Shown here: in pieces, positions 52,561 through 62,041 of the stretch
How the letters are laid out: each line of letters begins with the position of its first letter
Position numbering within the stretch: position 1 is the first letter of the stretch
DNA from: Brevibacterium yomogidense
GTDB lineage: Bacteria; Actinomycetota; Actinomycetes; Actinomycetales; Brevibacteriaceae
DNA: 64,000 nt
Direction of reading: 5' to 3'
Assembly (NCBI RefSeq): GCF_016107685.1
Contig: NZ_JABASY010000004.1
Location: 124,001 to 188,000, forward strand
Program-made: the position numbers and the translations under genes
Notes under the pieces: model-generated
Told to the model about the DNA's origin: nothing
What the model saw: the letters and a program-made list of their open reading frames with translations, nothing else
Databases searched by the model: none

Positions 52561-54252
52561 ATGAGGCACGTTTCGGATGAATCCGGCACGACAAATGTCA
52601 GGAAGATCCGCCGTCGGGTGCAGCTTGCGCTGTGGATGCTGCTGGGTGCTGCCGTTCTGCTGACTGCATACAGCGCGATCTTCCGTGCTCTCATGGCACG
52701 GGAGGGGCAGTCGCACGGCTGGATCGATGCCCTCTACTGGACGTTGACGACGATGTCGACGCTTGGTTATGGGGATGTCACCTTCACGTCCGACCTCGGG
52801 CGGCTGTTCTCCATGTTCGTCACCGCCAGTGGTGTCCTGCTCATCCTCATCCTCCTGCCCTTCCTGTTCGTGAGGTTCGTCGTGTCTCCGTGGATGGAGC
52901 AGCGGGAGAAGGCGAGAACACCGCGCAGAGTCCCGGACTCCATGCGCGGACACGTCATCCTGGTGGGATTCGGCACGGTGACCCAGACTCTGATCGCGCG
53001 AGCGAAGAGAGCTCGAACCCCTGCGGTCGTGCTCGTCGAGGATTCAGCGGAAGCCGCGAGGCTCCTCGACGAGGGCTACCACGTGATGGTCGGACCCCTT
53101 GACTCGCCGGTGACATACCGGAAGGCCGCAGTAGAGCGCGCGGCGATGGTCGTATCGACGCACGCTGACACGACGAACACCAACGTCGCCTTCACCGTTC
53201 GTCAGGCCAACAAGTCCGTGAAGATCGCGGTGACGGCTGCCAAGGACGCCTCTGTCGACGTGCTGGAGCTGGCCGGCGCGGACTACGTGCTCGAACTCAG
53301 CTCCACCCTGGGGCGCGAACTGGCCAACCGGGCGCTCGGCACGCGCGGTCGCGCTCACGTCGTGGGTTCCATCGGGCGCACCCTCATCGCTGAAGCGGCG
53401 GTGCGCACCGCGTCGTTGGTGGGACTGACGCTGGGGCAGGCGAAGGATCATATCGAGGGTGGCGTCCGCATCATTGCGGTCATGCAGCGCGGGCGGCTGC
53501 GCGCGACGAAGCCGGAGACCAGGATCGACGAGCGGGCCGTGCTGATCCTCGCGGGAACCCAGGAAGACCTGTCGTCCTTCGACCACCAGTTCCAGAGCCT
53601 GTTGGGGAGTGAGGACCCGGTTCTGATCCTCGGCGGGGGCCGGGTGGGGAGGGCTGTCGCGGAAGCACTCGACGAATCCGGGGTGCGGTCGACGATCGTC
53701 GAGAAGGTCGCCGGGCGCACACCGTCTCACCTGACGGTGGTCGAAGGTGATGCCGCTGATATCGACGTCCTGCAGACTGCGGGACTGGACAGCGCCTCCG
53801 CGGTCGTCGTCACGTCGCGGGACGACGACTTCAATGTCTACCTCACGCTGTACTGCCGACGGTTGAAGCCGGATCTGCAGATCGTTTCCCGCGCCACGTC
53901 GGAACGCAACGTGGCCACTCTGTACCGTGCGGGGGCGGACAGCGTGCTGTCGTACGCCACGATCGGGGCGACTTCGCTGTGGAACAAGCTGGGACGCGCC
54001 CATCGCGTCGTCATCGCGGAAGGGAACGAACTGTTCTCCGTGCCGCGTCCGCGGTCCCTCACCCGTATCGTCCTCCGGGACGAGAAGGTGCATGACGCGA
54101 CGGGGTGTCACATCATCGGCGGGCTCGACTCGGAGGGCGACCTGGTGGTCGACCCCGAACATCTGGAGAGTCGGGAGATCAGCAGCCTGGTGCTGCTGGG
54201 AGACCGCCATGCCGAAAGGTCGTTCCGCGACAAGTACGTGAAGGGCTCCTGA
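52561..54252 (+). CDS. Potassium channel protein with two RCK (TrkA-N/TrkA-C) modules
   Basis: 563 residues. Two transmembrane helices (about 20-42 and 82-105) flank a pore with the selectivity filter TLGYGDVTF at about 67-75. Then RCK domain 1 (HVILVGFGTVTQTLIARAKR), a TrkA-C-like part (GLTLGQAKDHIEGGVRIIAV), RCK domain 2 (PVLILGGGRVGRAVAEALDE) and another TrkA-C-like end. This 2TM-RCK-RCK plan resembles nucleotide- or Ca-gated potassium channels. The ATG at 52561 is used; an in-frame ATG nine codons earlier is an alternative. Confidence 0.87.
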   Translation: MRHVSDESGTTNVRKIRRRVQLALWMLLGAAVLLTAYSAIFRALMAREGQSHGWIDALYWTLTTMSTLGYGDVTFTSDLGRLFSMFVTASGVLLILILLPFLFVRFVVSPWMEQREKARTPRRVPDSMRGHVILVGFGTVTQTLIARAKRARTPAVVLVEDSAEAARLLDEGYHVMVGPLDSPVTYRKAAVERAAMVVSTHADTTNTNVAFTVRQANKSVKIAVTAAKDASVDVLELAGADYVLELSSTLGRELANRALGTRGRAHVVGSIGRTLIAEAAVRTASLVGLTLGQAKDHIEGGVRIIAVMQRGRLRATKPETRIDERAVLILAGTQEDLSSFDHQFQSLLGSEDPVLILGGGRVGRAVAEALDESGVRSTIVEKVAGRTPSHLTVVEGDAADIDVLQTAGLDSASAVVVTSRDDDFNVYLTLYCRRLKPDLQIVSRATSERNVATLYRAGADSVLSYATIGATSLWNKLGRAHRVVIAEGNELFSVPRPRSLTRIVLRDEKVHDATGCHIIGGLDSEGDLVVDPEHLESREISSLVLLGDRHAERSFRDKYVKGS

Positions 54253-54328
54253 CCGCCGACCCGGGGGGAGCGCTCTCCGGTTTCCGGGCGGATTGTCGAC
54301 TCTGCCGCGCAGAGGTAGAGGGAGCAGC

Positions 54329-55050
54329 TCACTCGCCGAGGAGGCGGATCTGCTGAGCCCCGCCTCTGTCACGGACGACGATGCCGCGCGCACTCAATTC
54401 GTCGCGCAGCGTCGCAGCCTCACCGGTTCGCCTGTCCGTGAGCGCGCGCTGTCGGGCGCGCAGCAGCGCATGGTCGTCCGCCCCACAGTGCGCATCGCGG
54501 TCGACCCAGGGGATGAACGCGGCTTCGCGCGGATCCGCCCTGCCGTACCAGTCGTATCCGTGGGATTCGAAGGCGGCTCGCAGACCGGATTCAAGGCTGG
54601 CCTCCGTCGTGGTGCGGGACAGCTCGCGTGCGGTGTGATCAACGAGTACCAGCTGGTCCCCGTCGATGAATGCTTCAGCCACCTCTTCCGCAGCGAATCG
54701 GGTCGCGGTCTTCTCGTGCGCAATTCCGCAGCGAATCGGGTCGCGGTCTTCTCGTGCGCAATGAGGACGCTGTCCCCGTCGATCGTCACGGTTCCCACTT
54801 CGCCCTCCCAGATGGCGAAGACGAACCAGCCTGCCACTGCGCCAGCGACGGTCAGCACTGGTGCTGACACGACGAGGGGGAACTCCGCGATGATCCGCAG
54901 GGCGACGGGGGCGGAGTCCAGCCGCCCCAGCAGCCATGCGGTGAGCGGGCCCGCGATGAGTGCGAGAGCGAGGCCTGCAACTGCTCCCACACCGATGAAA
55001 GCGGGGGTGAAGCGGCGGTCGAGTGTGATTGTGGTCGAGGAGGTACTCAT
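54329..55050 (-). pseudogene. YqeB-like membrane protein, frameshifted by a 38-bp tandem duplication
   Basis: From ATG 55050 the frame encodes two membrane helices (FIGVGAVAGLALALIAGPL; VVSAPVLTVAGAVAGWFVF) and a PH-like start (VTIDGDSVLIAHEKTATRFAAE), then leaves family similarity at the duplication (54686-54761) and ends about 110 residues later. In the other frame, after the duplication, the expected remainder follows: EVAEAFIDGDQLVLVDHTAR through VVRDRGGAQQIRLLGE, stop at 54329. Removing one 38-bp copy restores a single frame of about 227 residues of YqeB type. Divergent from a TetR gene. Confidence 0.75.
54686..54761. repeat. 38-bp perfect tandem duplication inside a gene
   Basis: Copies 54686-54723 and 54724-54761 are identical (start TTCCGCAGCGAATCGGGTCG). 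38 is not a multiple of three, so the duplication shifts the reading frame of the YqeB-like gene. Confidence 0.92.
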
Positions 55051-55138
55051 CGGTGGGCTCCAGAGGTGACGACGTGAGGTGGCGGTCAGGGGGTCCCTTG
55101 TGTTCGAGGTGGAGGGGCCAGCGCATCTCAAGTATATA

Positions 55139-55148
55139 ACCGAGCGGT
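55139..55148. promoter_or_regulatory. Candidate TetR operator ACCG-AG-CGGT
   Basis: ACCGAGCGGT lies between the divergent YqeB-like and TetR genes, next to TATAAC. Short ACCG/CGGT inverted repeats are common auto-operator cores of TetR regulators. Confidence 0.5.
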
Positions 55149-55221
55149 CAGTCTGTGAATCGGATACGCTGGTGGAAGAAGCCGCAGATCGCCGCTTTCA
55201 CGTACTGCCGAAGGAGGACTG

Positions 55222-55821
55222 GTGGCTCGGACTGTCGATCCGGTGAAGCGGGCTGCCATGCGCAAGCGGATCATCGACGCAGCTGCGGTACTCTTCGCGG
55301 AACACGGGTTCGAGCGGACGACCACGGCGATGATCTGCGAAGCGGCGGGCACGAGTCCGGGTGGGCTCTATCATCACTTCACCGGCAAGAAGCAGCTCTT
55401 CATAGCGGTCCTCACGGATGATCGTGACGAGACCGGTGAGAAGCTGGAGAGCCTGCGCGATAGTGATCGGCCGCTTGAGGCATTGATCCTGTTCGTCGAA
55501 CATCTTGCGCACCCTGCGACGGAGCACCCTCTTGTGTCGCAGCTAGTCCTCGAAGCGATGTTGCAGGCACACCGTGATGAGGACGTGCGGACCACACTCG
55601 AAGAAGTGGACGACGAAGAGCGGGCAGGTATCGAAGAACTGCTCACTCGTGCGATCGAGGGCGGGGAGATAGGCACTGACCTCGATGCGAAGGCCGGCGC
55701 TCAGTGGATCATGAACCTCATCGGCGCGGTGTACCTGGGAACGATGGACGGCGGCGTCTCAGCAGAACCGATGAAGCAGCTGCGGAGGACCCTGCGCGGG
55801 TACCTCCAGTACCAGCAGTGA
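55222..55821 (+). CDS. TetR/AcrR family transcriptional regulator
   Basis: 199 residues from a GTG with AAGGAGGA six bases upstream. N-terminal DNA-binding domain: KRIIDAAAVLFAEHGFERTT, AMICEAAGTSPGGLYHHFTG; C-terminal helical domain with VSQLVLEAMLQAHRDEDVR. It likely controls itself and the divergent YqeB-like gene. The ligand is unknown. Confidence 0.86.
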   Translation: MARTVDPVKRAAMRKRIIDAAAVLFAEHGFERTTTAMICEAAGTSPGGLYHHFTGKKQLFIAVLTDDRDETGEKLESLRDSDRPLEALILFVEHLAHPATEHPLVSQLVLEAMLQAHRDEDVRTTLEEVDDEERAGIEELLTRAIEGGEIGTDLDAKAGAQWIMNLIGAVYLGTMDGGVSAEPMKQLRRTLRGYLQYQQ

Positions 55822-55908
55822 GTTCGGGGCACTCCTGGATATGTGCACGTGCAGCACTGCGCGATGAGCCCTGAACGATCAGCTCCGCATCACGGGGCGC
55901 TCGCGGGC

Positions 55909-57510
55909 TTATCGGGCGAGTACTCGGCGGAGCGTCGAACGAGCGGCGCGTGAGACCGTCCGCTCCACCTTTCCGAGCTGTGCGGAAAGGGTCCGCAGGC
56001 GCGCTGTCTGCCGCTCCAGGTCCGTGACTCTCTGCTCGAGTGCTGAAGGTGCCTCGCTCTTCTCCGGCAAGAGCCGTGCCTTGTGCGCTTCGAGTTCTTC
56101 GACACGCGCACGAAGGATGTGACGGTCTCGATCGGCCAGGACCGCCCGACGGTCGTACTGCGCGGAGACACGGCCCACGTCTTCGACGGTGTCCAGCTGC
56201 GCGTGGGCGACCTCGACGTCATCGATGTGCCTGTTCGCGATCACGGGCGCGGCCATGTGAGCGGGAGCCGTGGAGTCTTCCGTGTCTGTGTGCGTAGGCG
56301 CCTCCATCATGGAAGCGATCACGAAGTCCCACCACGCACGGTGTTCGACGTGGCGCACGCTCGCCGTGCGGGTGAGGGCAGAGCGGGTTTCTGTGTCATC
56401 GGCAGCACCGACGACCGTGTTCACAATCCGAGCCGGTGCGTGGAACGGCAGGACGAACTCCTGCATCCCGACGTTCGCTGCTGCGCCACGCATCCGCACG
56501 GACGAGTACAGGTTGGGGGCGAGGGAGACGGAGGGAACGCCTGCGGCGGCTGCGAAGATGCCGGCGTGGTAGCGGGTGCCGAACACTGCGCTGGCCGCAG
56601 ACGTGAGTGCGACGACCTGACGTGCCGTGAGCATCGGCAGCGGGGTGACACCGGGACGGCTCACGGCCTCTGCGATGACGCGATCGGTGTGCTGGTCGCG
56701 GGTCTCCGGGGCCGGGGGCAGTGCACCGCCGTGCGGGGCGAGGAGCACAGGCATGCCTGTGCGGTCGGCGATTTCCCGTGTGGCGTCGATGAGAGTCGTG
56801 CGGTAGCGGTGATCGGTCAGAGTGGGGGAGGACCCGCGTTCGGCGAAGCTTGCGAGGATGAACGGCTCGCGGGCGTACGCTTCGACGGCACGGTGATCGT
56901 CCGGGCCCGCTGCGAGTGAATACGCATCGTCCATCTGCGGTGCGGTCCGCGCGCGGCCGGCGGTGAGGTCTGCGACGAGGGCGAGGGTGTGGGCTTCGCG
57001 GCAGCCCACGAGCTGCGCGTGCGTGAAGAGTTCGTCGAGCAGGTCGCGATCATCGTCGTAGACCAGGGGGCCCACCGTCTGGCTCGTGAGCGCATACGGT
57101 TTCCCGAACAGGCGGGCGAGCGCCGCGAGCGTCGACCGTTCGTAGAGGTGGTGAGCGAACATCGAGTTGAGGTTGCCGCCGCCCGCGATGAGCACCGCGT
57201 CTGCGTCCCGAACCGCGGTGATGATGGCGTGGGCAGGATCATGGGCAGGCAGTGCGTCTGTAGCGCCGGAAGCCGTAGCGAGCACCTGGTCGCGGCGCCT
57301 CCGATTGGCGGGTCGTCCCGGCGTGAAGCCGATGCGCGGCAGGGTGTCGACCCCGTAGAGCTCTGCGGCGTGAGAGGGATTCCCTGCGATGAGCGTGACG
57401 TGCGAGGCACCCCGTGCGTGCAGTGCTTCAAGGGCGAATTCTGTCATCGCCTCGTCGCCCAAGTGGTAGAAGTTCGTCCACCCGATGTCGCCGATCAACA
57501 CTATTCGCAT
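55909..57510 (-). CDS. Polysaccharide pyruvyl transferase family protein
   Basis: 533 residues. N-terminal LIGDIGWTNFYHLGDEAMTE and AVLIAGGGNLNSMFAHHL fit the nucleotide-sugar-like fold; SQTVGPLVYDDDRDLL, VGCREAHTLALVADL, VFGTRYHAGIFAAAAGVPSV and LAPNLYSSVRMRG complete the family pattern. Such enzymes attach pyruvate ketals to surface glycans using phosphoenolpyruvate. About 130 C-terminal residues are polar and coiled-coil-like (DRHILRARVEELEAHKARLL, LEQRVTDLERQTARLRTL). The nearby teichoic-acid-type genes suggest that a wall polymer is the acceptor. Confidence 0.84.
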   Translation of the reverse strand: MRIVLIGDIGWTNFYHLGDEAMTEFALEALHARGASHVTLIAGNPSHAAELYGVDTLPRIGFTPGRPANRRRRDQVLATASGATDALPAHDPAHAIITAVRDADAVLIAGGGNLNSMFAHHLYERSTLAALARLFGKPYALTSQTVGPLVYDDDRDLLDELFTHAQLVGCREAHTLALVADLTAGRARTAPQMDDAYSLAAGPDDHRAVEAYAREPFILASFAERGSSPTLTDHRYRTTLIDATREIADRTGMPVLLAPHGGALPPAPETRDQHTDRVIAEAVSRPGVTPLPMLTARQVVALTSAASAVFGTRYHAGIFAAAAGVPSVSLAPNLYSSVRMRGAAANVGMQEFVLPFHAPARIVNTVVGAADDTETRSALTRTASVRHVEHRAWWDFVIASMMEAPTHTDTEDSTAPAHMAAPVIANRHIDDVEVAHAQLDTVEDVGRVSAQYDRRAVLADRDRHILRARVEELEAHKARLLPEKSEAPSALEQRVTDLERQTARLRTLSAQLGKVERTVSRAARSTLRRVLAR

Positions 57511-57621
57511 GGGAGCCCTCGATGCTTCGTCGGAAGAGCCCAGACCGTTTCGGTGGGCTCCGGCGAGCCTAGGGGCCCATTGCGACGGAGAGGGGTCTGG
57601 CACGGCACTTGCCCCCAGAGT

Positions 57622-57666
57622 TCACTGCCTCGTCACCCAGCGGTCAACAGGATGACGAGGCAGTGA
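57622..57666. terminator. Hairpin after the aldo/keto reductase gene
   Basis: 14-bp arms (TCACTGCCTCGTCA and complement) with a 17-base loop, just past the minus-strand aldo/keto reductase stop and before the pyruvyltransferase start. Confidence 0.6.
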
Positions 57667-57700
57667 GTGCTTCCGTGACGGGCACGGGGTGCAGCGAGTC

Positions 57701-58705
57701 TCAGCTGGGGCGCGTCGCGGGGGAGACGGTCTTCGCCGGGTCGCGCTCCGCCAGGTGGCCGATTGCCGCGTCGATCTGTGCGAGGACGTCGGCTTCGAGC
57801 TTCACGCCCGCGGCCTTGGCGTTCGACTCGATCTGTTCGGGGCGGGATGCACCGACCAGCGCGGAGGCGACGTTGTCGTTCGACAGCACCCAGGCGATCG
57901 CGAGCTGCGCCATCGTGAGGTCGAGGCCTGCGGCGATGGGCTCCAGCTGAGCAACCGCGTCGAGGTAGTCGTCCGTCAGGTAGCGCTCAACCGCGCGGGC
58001 ACCGCCCGACTGGTCCGTGGCGCGGGAACCGGCAGGCAGGTCCTGTCCCTTCTTGTACTTGCCGGTGAGCACGCCCTGCGCGATGGGCGACCAGACGATC
58101 TGGGACAGGCCCAGTTCCTGTGACGTGGGGATCACTTCTTCTTCGATGACCCGCCACAGCATGTTGTACTGCGGCTGGTTCGAGATGAGCTGGATGCCCA
58201 GTTCCTTCGACAGCGTGTGGGCGGCACGGATCTCTTCTGCCCGCCATTCGGAGACGCCGATGTAGAGGGCCTTGCCCTGACGGACGATGTCCGCGAAGGC
58301 CTGCATCGTCTCTTCGAGTGGCGTTTCGTAGTCGTAGCGGTGTGCCTGATACAGATCGACGTAGTCGGTGCCCAGGCGGCGCAGGGAGCCGTTGATCGAT
58401 TCCATGATGTGTTTGCGCGACAGGCCGCTGTCGTTGGGTCCCTTGGGGCCTGTGGGGTTGTAGACCTTCGTGAAGATCTCCAGCGACTCACGGCGCTGCC
58501 CCTTGAGAGCGTCGCCCAGGACCTGCTCCGCCTTCGTGTTCGCGTAGACGTCTGCGGTGTCGAACGTCGTGATGCCGGCTTCCAGTGCGGCGTGCACGCA
58601 CTGCGTCGCGATGTCGTTCTCCACTTGCGAACCGTGGGTGAGCCAGTTTCCGTAAGTGACCTCGGAGACCTTGAAGCCGGAATGGCCCAGGTAGCGGTAT
58701 TCCAT
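57701..58705 (-). CDS. Aldo/keto reductase, Kv-beta/YghZ type
   Basis: 334 residues, NADPH-dependent reduction of carbonyl compounds. Features: MEYRYLGHSGFKVSEVTYG, GITTFDTADVYANTKAEQVL with catalytic Asp and Tyr, KHIMESINGSLRRLGTDYVD, LYQAHRYDYETPLEETMQAF with the His, and LTMAQLAIAWVLSNDNVASA, LVGASRPEQIESN. It resembles voltage-gated potassium-channel beta-subunit-like reductases. Not obviously linked to its neighbours. AAAGG lies nine bases before the ATG. Confidence 0.9.
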   Translation of the reverse strand: MEYRYLGHSGFKVSEVTYGNWLTHGSQVENDIATQCVHAALEAGITTFDTADVYANTKAEQVLGDALKGQRRESLEIFTKVYNPTGPKGPNDSGLSRKHIMESINGSLRRLGTDYVDLYQAHRYDYETPLEETMQAFADIVRQGKALYIGVSEWRAEEIRAAHTLSKELGIQLISNQPQYNMLWRVIEEEVIPTSQELGLSQIVWSPIAQGVLTGKYKKGQDLPAGSRATDQSGGARAVERYLTDDYLDAVAQLEPIAAGLDLTMAQLAIAWVLSNDNVASALVGASRPEQIESNAKAAGVKLEADVLAQIDAAIGHLAERDPAKTVSPATRPS

Positions 58706-58759
58706 GATCGCCGCCTTTCTGCCGCGCATACGCGACCGGAGTGTTCGGTGGGACTGGTC

Positions 58760-60331
58760 TCAGCCTAATGGGAGGGTGGTCCGCACCTGGGTGGTCGAGG
58801 ACATGTAGTCGGCGATCACGACGACGTCGCCCACGCCGAAGACGGGGCCGTCCGACGGCGTTTCCCACAGCTGTTCGCCGGTGCGGACATCGAGGCCCAC
58901 GGTCCGACGGTCAAGGCCGATCACCGCTTCGTCCACGCCGGGGACCACGTGCGCGCCGACGGCGGGGCCTTCGCCAGAATCCCAGGACCACCGGGAGTCC
59001 TCAGTCCCGAGCCCGACGGCGGTGAGTCCGGTATCGGACGGGAGGACGAGAGCTCCGTACTCCGTGTCCCACGTGGCCGGAGGAATGTATGCGTCGTTCT
59101 CGACCGTGTCGCGGTCGTGGACGACTCCGTAGTACTCGTCGGTTTCGAAGACGCTTGCCGGCACGTGAGATTCGAGCTGACCGCCGGTCGTTGTGCCCGT
59201 CGACGCCTCGAACTCGTCCGCGATGAACTTCGGTGTGTATCCGGGGTTCGGGGAGGAGGTGAGGATCAGGCAGTACGGTGTCCCGTCGCTGCTGCGAAGG
59301 GTGCGGTACTCGCAGGGGACCTCGTATCCGAGTTCGTCAGTGGAGACGTCGCCCGTCTCCATGTGATCGGGCGACCAATCGTCCACCGTCGCTTGGACGG
59401 ACTCTCCGCCCTGGTACGTGATGAGGAAGCGCTCGCCACCCATGTCAGAGACGACGGGGGAGGACTCCAATCGAGAGAAGTCCTGGGGGTAGTCGAGCAT
59501 CGCCCACCGGGCTTCGCCGGATGTGAGGTCGTGTCGGATGACGTTCACGCTGCCCTGCAGTTCGTACGGCGTGTCGATGAACTGGCCGGTGATGTCCGGC
59601 ATCGCGATCCCCGGGATCGCGTTGCCCGCGACCTTCACCGGCTCTCCGACGATGTCACCGGTCGCCGTGTCGATGACGGCCATCGCGAGTTTCCCTGGAT
59701 GGGTGGCGCTGGGCCCGTCGTGGCAGGACAGATCTGCCATGTCCGGGTGCGACATGATGAGCAGGTCCTGTTCTCCCGTCTCATACGACTGTGTGCGGGA
59801 TGGTGACAGTCGCCAACCGTCTGCTGGGGCGCAGGGGTCGATCGTGCCGGGGGAAGCGCGCCAGACCTCGTGGCCGTCGTCCATGTCGTAGGCGACCAAG
59901 GATCCGTCGCCTGACTCGCGTTGGGTGTAGACGTGGCGGTCGTCGTGCAGAACGAGCCCGTGCTCCCAGCCGGGGGAGTCCCATGAGTCGCCCCAGTCGT
60001 CTTCGTCGATCGCCTCACCGTCGGGGTCCTCCGACGTGCTCTCTGGTGATTCTCCTAGGCGCCACGATTCTTCGCCGGTGGTGCGGTCGAGCGCGATGAC
60101 CGTCGGAGCATCGAGGCCGGACAGGATGACTCTGTCCTCCGTCGATCCGACGGGCGCGACGAGTTCGTCCACGTCCGCCCACTCGCCCCACGCGGCAGTG
60201 GGGCCTGGAGTTTCCGATGGCGTCACATCACTGACAGCATCGTCGGGCGCCGAACAGGCGGAGGCCAAGAGGGCGAAGGCAGCGCACAGTGCGGCGGCGT
60301 GAAGCCGGGACCGGCGCGACGTGAGGGTCAT
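58760..60331 (-). CDS. Lipoprotein with PQQ-like beta-propeller repeats
   Basis: 523 residues. Lipoprotein signal with SRRSRLHAAALCAAFALLA and lipobox SAC (Cys26). The mature protein has repeated strand patterns such as VIALDRTTGEESWRLGE, LVAYDMDDGHEVWRASPG, AVIDTATGDIVGEPV and VGLDVRTGEQLWETPSDG, typical of PQQ-like propeller blades. It is rich in acidic residues. Likely a membrane-anchored extracellular scaffold; no catalytic motif. The AAGGAGG site is only about one base from the ATG, an unusually tight spacing. Confidence 0.8.
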   Translation of the reverse strand: MTLTSRRSRLHAAALCAAFALLASACSAPDDAVSDVTPSETPGPTAAWGEWADVDELVAPVGSTEDRVILSGLDAPTVIALDRTTGEESWRLGESPESTSEDPDGEAIDEDDWGDSWDSPGWEHGLVLHDDRHVYTQRESGDGSLVAYDMDDGHEVWRASPGTIDPCAPADGWRLSPSRTQSYETGEQDLLIMSHPDMADLSCHDGPSATHPGKLAMAVIDTATGDIVGEPVKVAGNAIPGIAMPDITGQFIDTPYELQGSVNVIRHDLTSGEARWAMLDYPQDFSRLESSPVVSDMGGERFLITYQGGESVQATVDDWSPDHMETGDVSTDELGYEVPCEYRTLRSSDGTPYCLILTSSPNPGYTPKFIADEFEASTGTTTGGQLESHVPASVFETDEYYGVVHDRDTVENDAYIPPATWDTEYGALVLPSDTGLTAVGLGTEDSRWSWDSGEGPAVGAHVVPGVDEAVIGLDRRTVGLDVRTGEQLWETPSDGPVFGVGDVVVIADYMSSTTQVRTTLPLG

Positions 60332-60524
60332 ACCTCCTTATATCAACCGGGACGGACGCGACCGCATGAATCGGCGGGTTTGATCGCAGACCAGGTCGCG
60401 TGCTGTGCGATCGAGTGTTTCGGAGCGGTCACATAGTAATACGCGAGGCGTCTACTGGCCGAGATGCGGACGATTCGGTGAGGATCCCATCCATGGTGGG
60501 TGTCTCCACCGCTACTGTGTCCCC

Positions 60525-61946
60525 ATGACCCGCAGTATCGATCCCGCACCCACGCCTGAAGCAAGTTCCTTCGATCCCGCTGTCGGTGTGCCGAGGGGAC
60601 GAAATGGAGCGACGGCACAGGAGGTTCCGCGGAAATCTTCGTCACGGCGTGCGCGTGTGGGTGTGCGCCTGCCCGGGCCCGTCAAGCGTGCAGTCCACGT
60701 GACACGGCGGGCCGCGGACATCGTGGCTGATCGCGCGGTCGCGGCTTCCGCACATCGTGACCTGGGTCCCCACCCTGAAGACTCCTTTGCTGTGGTTGTC
60801 CACTTCGCGGGGGACAGTGCCTCCGCATACCAGCTCGAGCAGTGGCGGTGGCCTCTGGAGCAACTGGCTCAGTACCTGGATGTCGGGATCCTCTGTCGGA
60901 GCGCGCGGACCGCTCGGGTACTGGCCGCGCAGACCACTCTGCCGGTCCGCTTCGGCAGAAGGATGGCGGACCTCGACGCTGTGTTGGGTGGCAACGAAGT
61001 CCGTTGCGTTCTCTACGTGAACCAGTCGCCGCTCAACTTCCATGCCCTCCGATACCCGCGTCCCGCTCACATCCATATGTCGCACGGCGAGAGCGAGAAG
61101 TCGTCGATGGTGACGAATCAGCTGAAGGCCTATGACTATGTGTTCACGGCAGGCACGGCCGCGCGGGAACGGATCGCATCGCAACTCATCGGGTTCGCGG
61201 ACGACCGCATGATCGACGTGGGCAGGCCTCAGCTCGACGGCCCCTCTGCCGTGCCACAGAAATGGACGGAGCACCTCGCTGCGACATCAGACGAGAGCAA
61301 GGACTCGCGCCGTGTGGTCTTCTGGGCACCCACATGGGAGGGCGATTCCCCCTCGATGGCGTACGGGACCTTGCCGGTGAGCGGCCCGCGGCTCGCGCGG
61401 ACGCTGATCTCTGCAGACGCGCAGATCATCTATCGTCCTCATCCACGGACAGGTTTCCTCGATCCGCAGTTCCGTGCAGCGGATGATGAACTGCGTGCCC
61501 TTGTCGAAGGAGCAGGCGGTTTCGTCGACACGACCACAGACATCGGTTGGCAGTTCACGGCGGCAGATGCCTGTATCGCTGAGATGTCGGCCATCGCCTT
61601 CGATTGGCTCTCCACGGGCAAACCCCTGGCACTCATCCGTCCTGCTGATGGGCGGGCGGACATCGTCCCGGGTGGTCTGTTCAGCCGAGTCCCGTCATTC
61701 CTGCCGACGGTCGCGCCCGAGGCCGTCATCACCGTGCTCGGCACACTCAACTCCGTCCTGGGCGACGTCGTGAAGAACGATTCAGACAACTCAGGCGATG
61801 CCGGAGCGCGTGAACAGCTTCTGCTAGCGGAGGCGTCGCACTACTACCTCGGAGACACGGAACCCGGCGCGCAGATACACCGGTTCACGCAGGCCATCCG
61901 CCACGTCGTCGATCAGAGGGAGCGCATCCTGTCACAGGATGGATGA
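60525..61946 (+). CDS. CDP-glycerol glycerophosphotransferase-like (TagB/TagF type)
   Basis: 473 residues. About 80 basic N-terminal residues precede a Glyphos_transf-type domain: RPAHIHMSHGESEKSSMVTN (His and Ser-Lys of the phosphate site), YDYVFTAGTAARERIASQLI, VVFWAPTWEGDSPSM, IIYRPHPRTGFLDP with the second key His, and DACIAEMSAIAFDWLSTGKP. These enzymes transfer glycerol-phosphate (or related polyol-phosphate) units in wall teichoic acid or capsule synthesis at the cytoplasmic membrane face. A tagD start lies downstream, supplying CDP-glycerol. Confidence 0.85.
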   Translation: MTRSIDPAPTPEASSFDPAVGVPRGRNGATAQEVPRKSSSRRARVGVRLPGPVKRAVHVTRRAADIVADRAVAASAHRDLGPHPEDSFAVVVHFAGDSASAYQLEQWRWPLEQLAQYLDVGILCRSARTARVLAAQTTLPVRFGRRMADLDAVLGGNEVRCVLYVNQSPLNFHALRYPRPAHIHMSHGESEKSSMVTNQLKAYDYVFTAGTAARERIASQLIGFADDRMIDVGRPQLDGPSAVPQKWTEHLAATSDESKDSRRVVFWAPTWEGDSPSMAYGTLPVSGPRLARTLISADAQIIYRPHPRTGFLDPQFRAADDELRALVEGAGGFVDTTTDIGWQFTAADACIAEMSAIAFDWLSTGKPLALIRPADGRADIVPGGLFSRVPSFLPTVAPEAVITVLGTLNSVLGDVVKNDSDNSGDAGAREQLLLAEASHYYLGDTEPGAQIHRFTQAIRHVVDQRERILSQDG

Positions 61947-62041
61947 TGGGCGACACACAGATGGCCAGGCGCTGAATGTAGAGGGTTACGATGTTCCGGA
62001 GACGAGTGCCTTGACCTGTTGATCGACTGAGGAGCGTGCAA

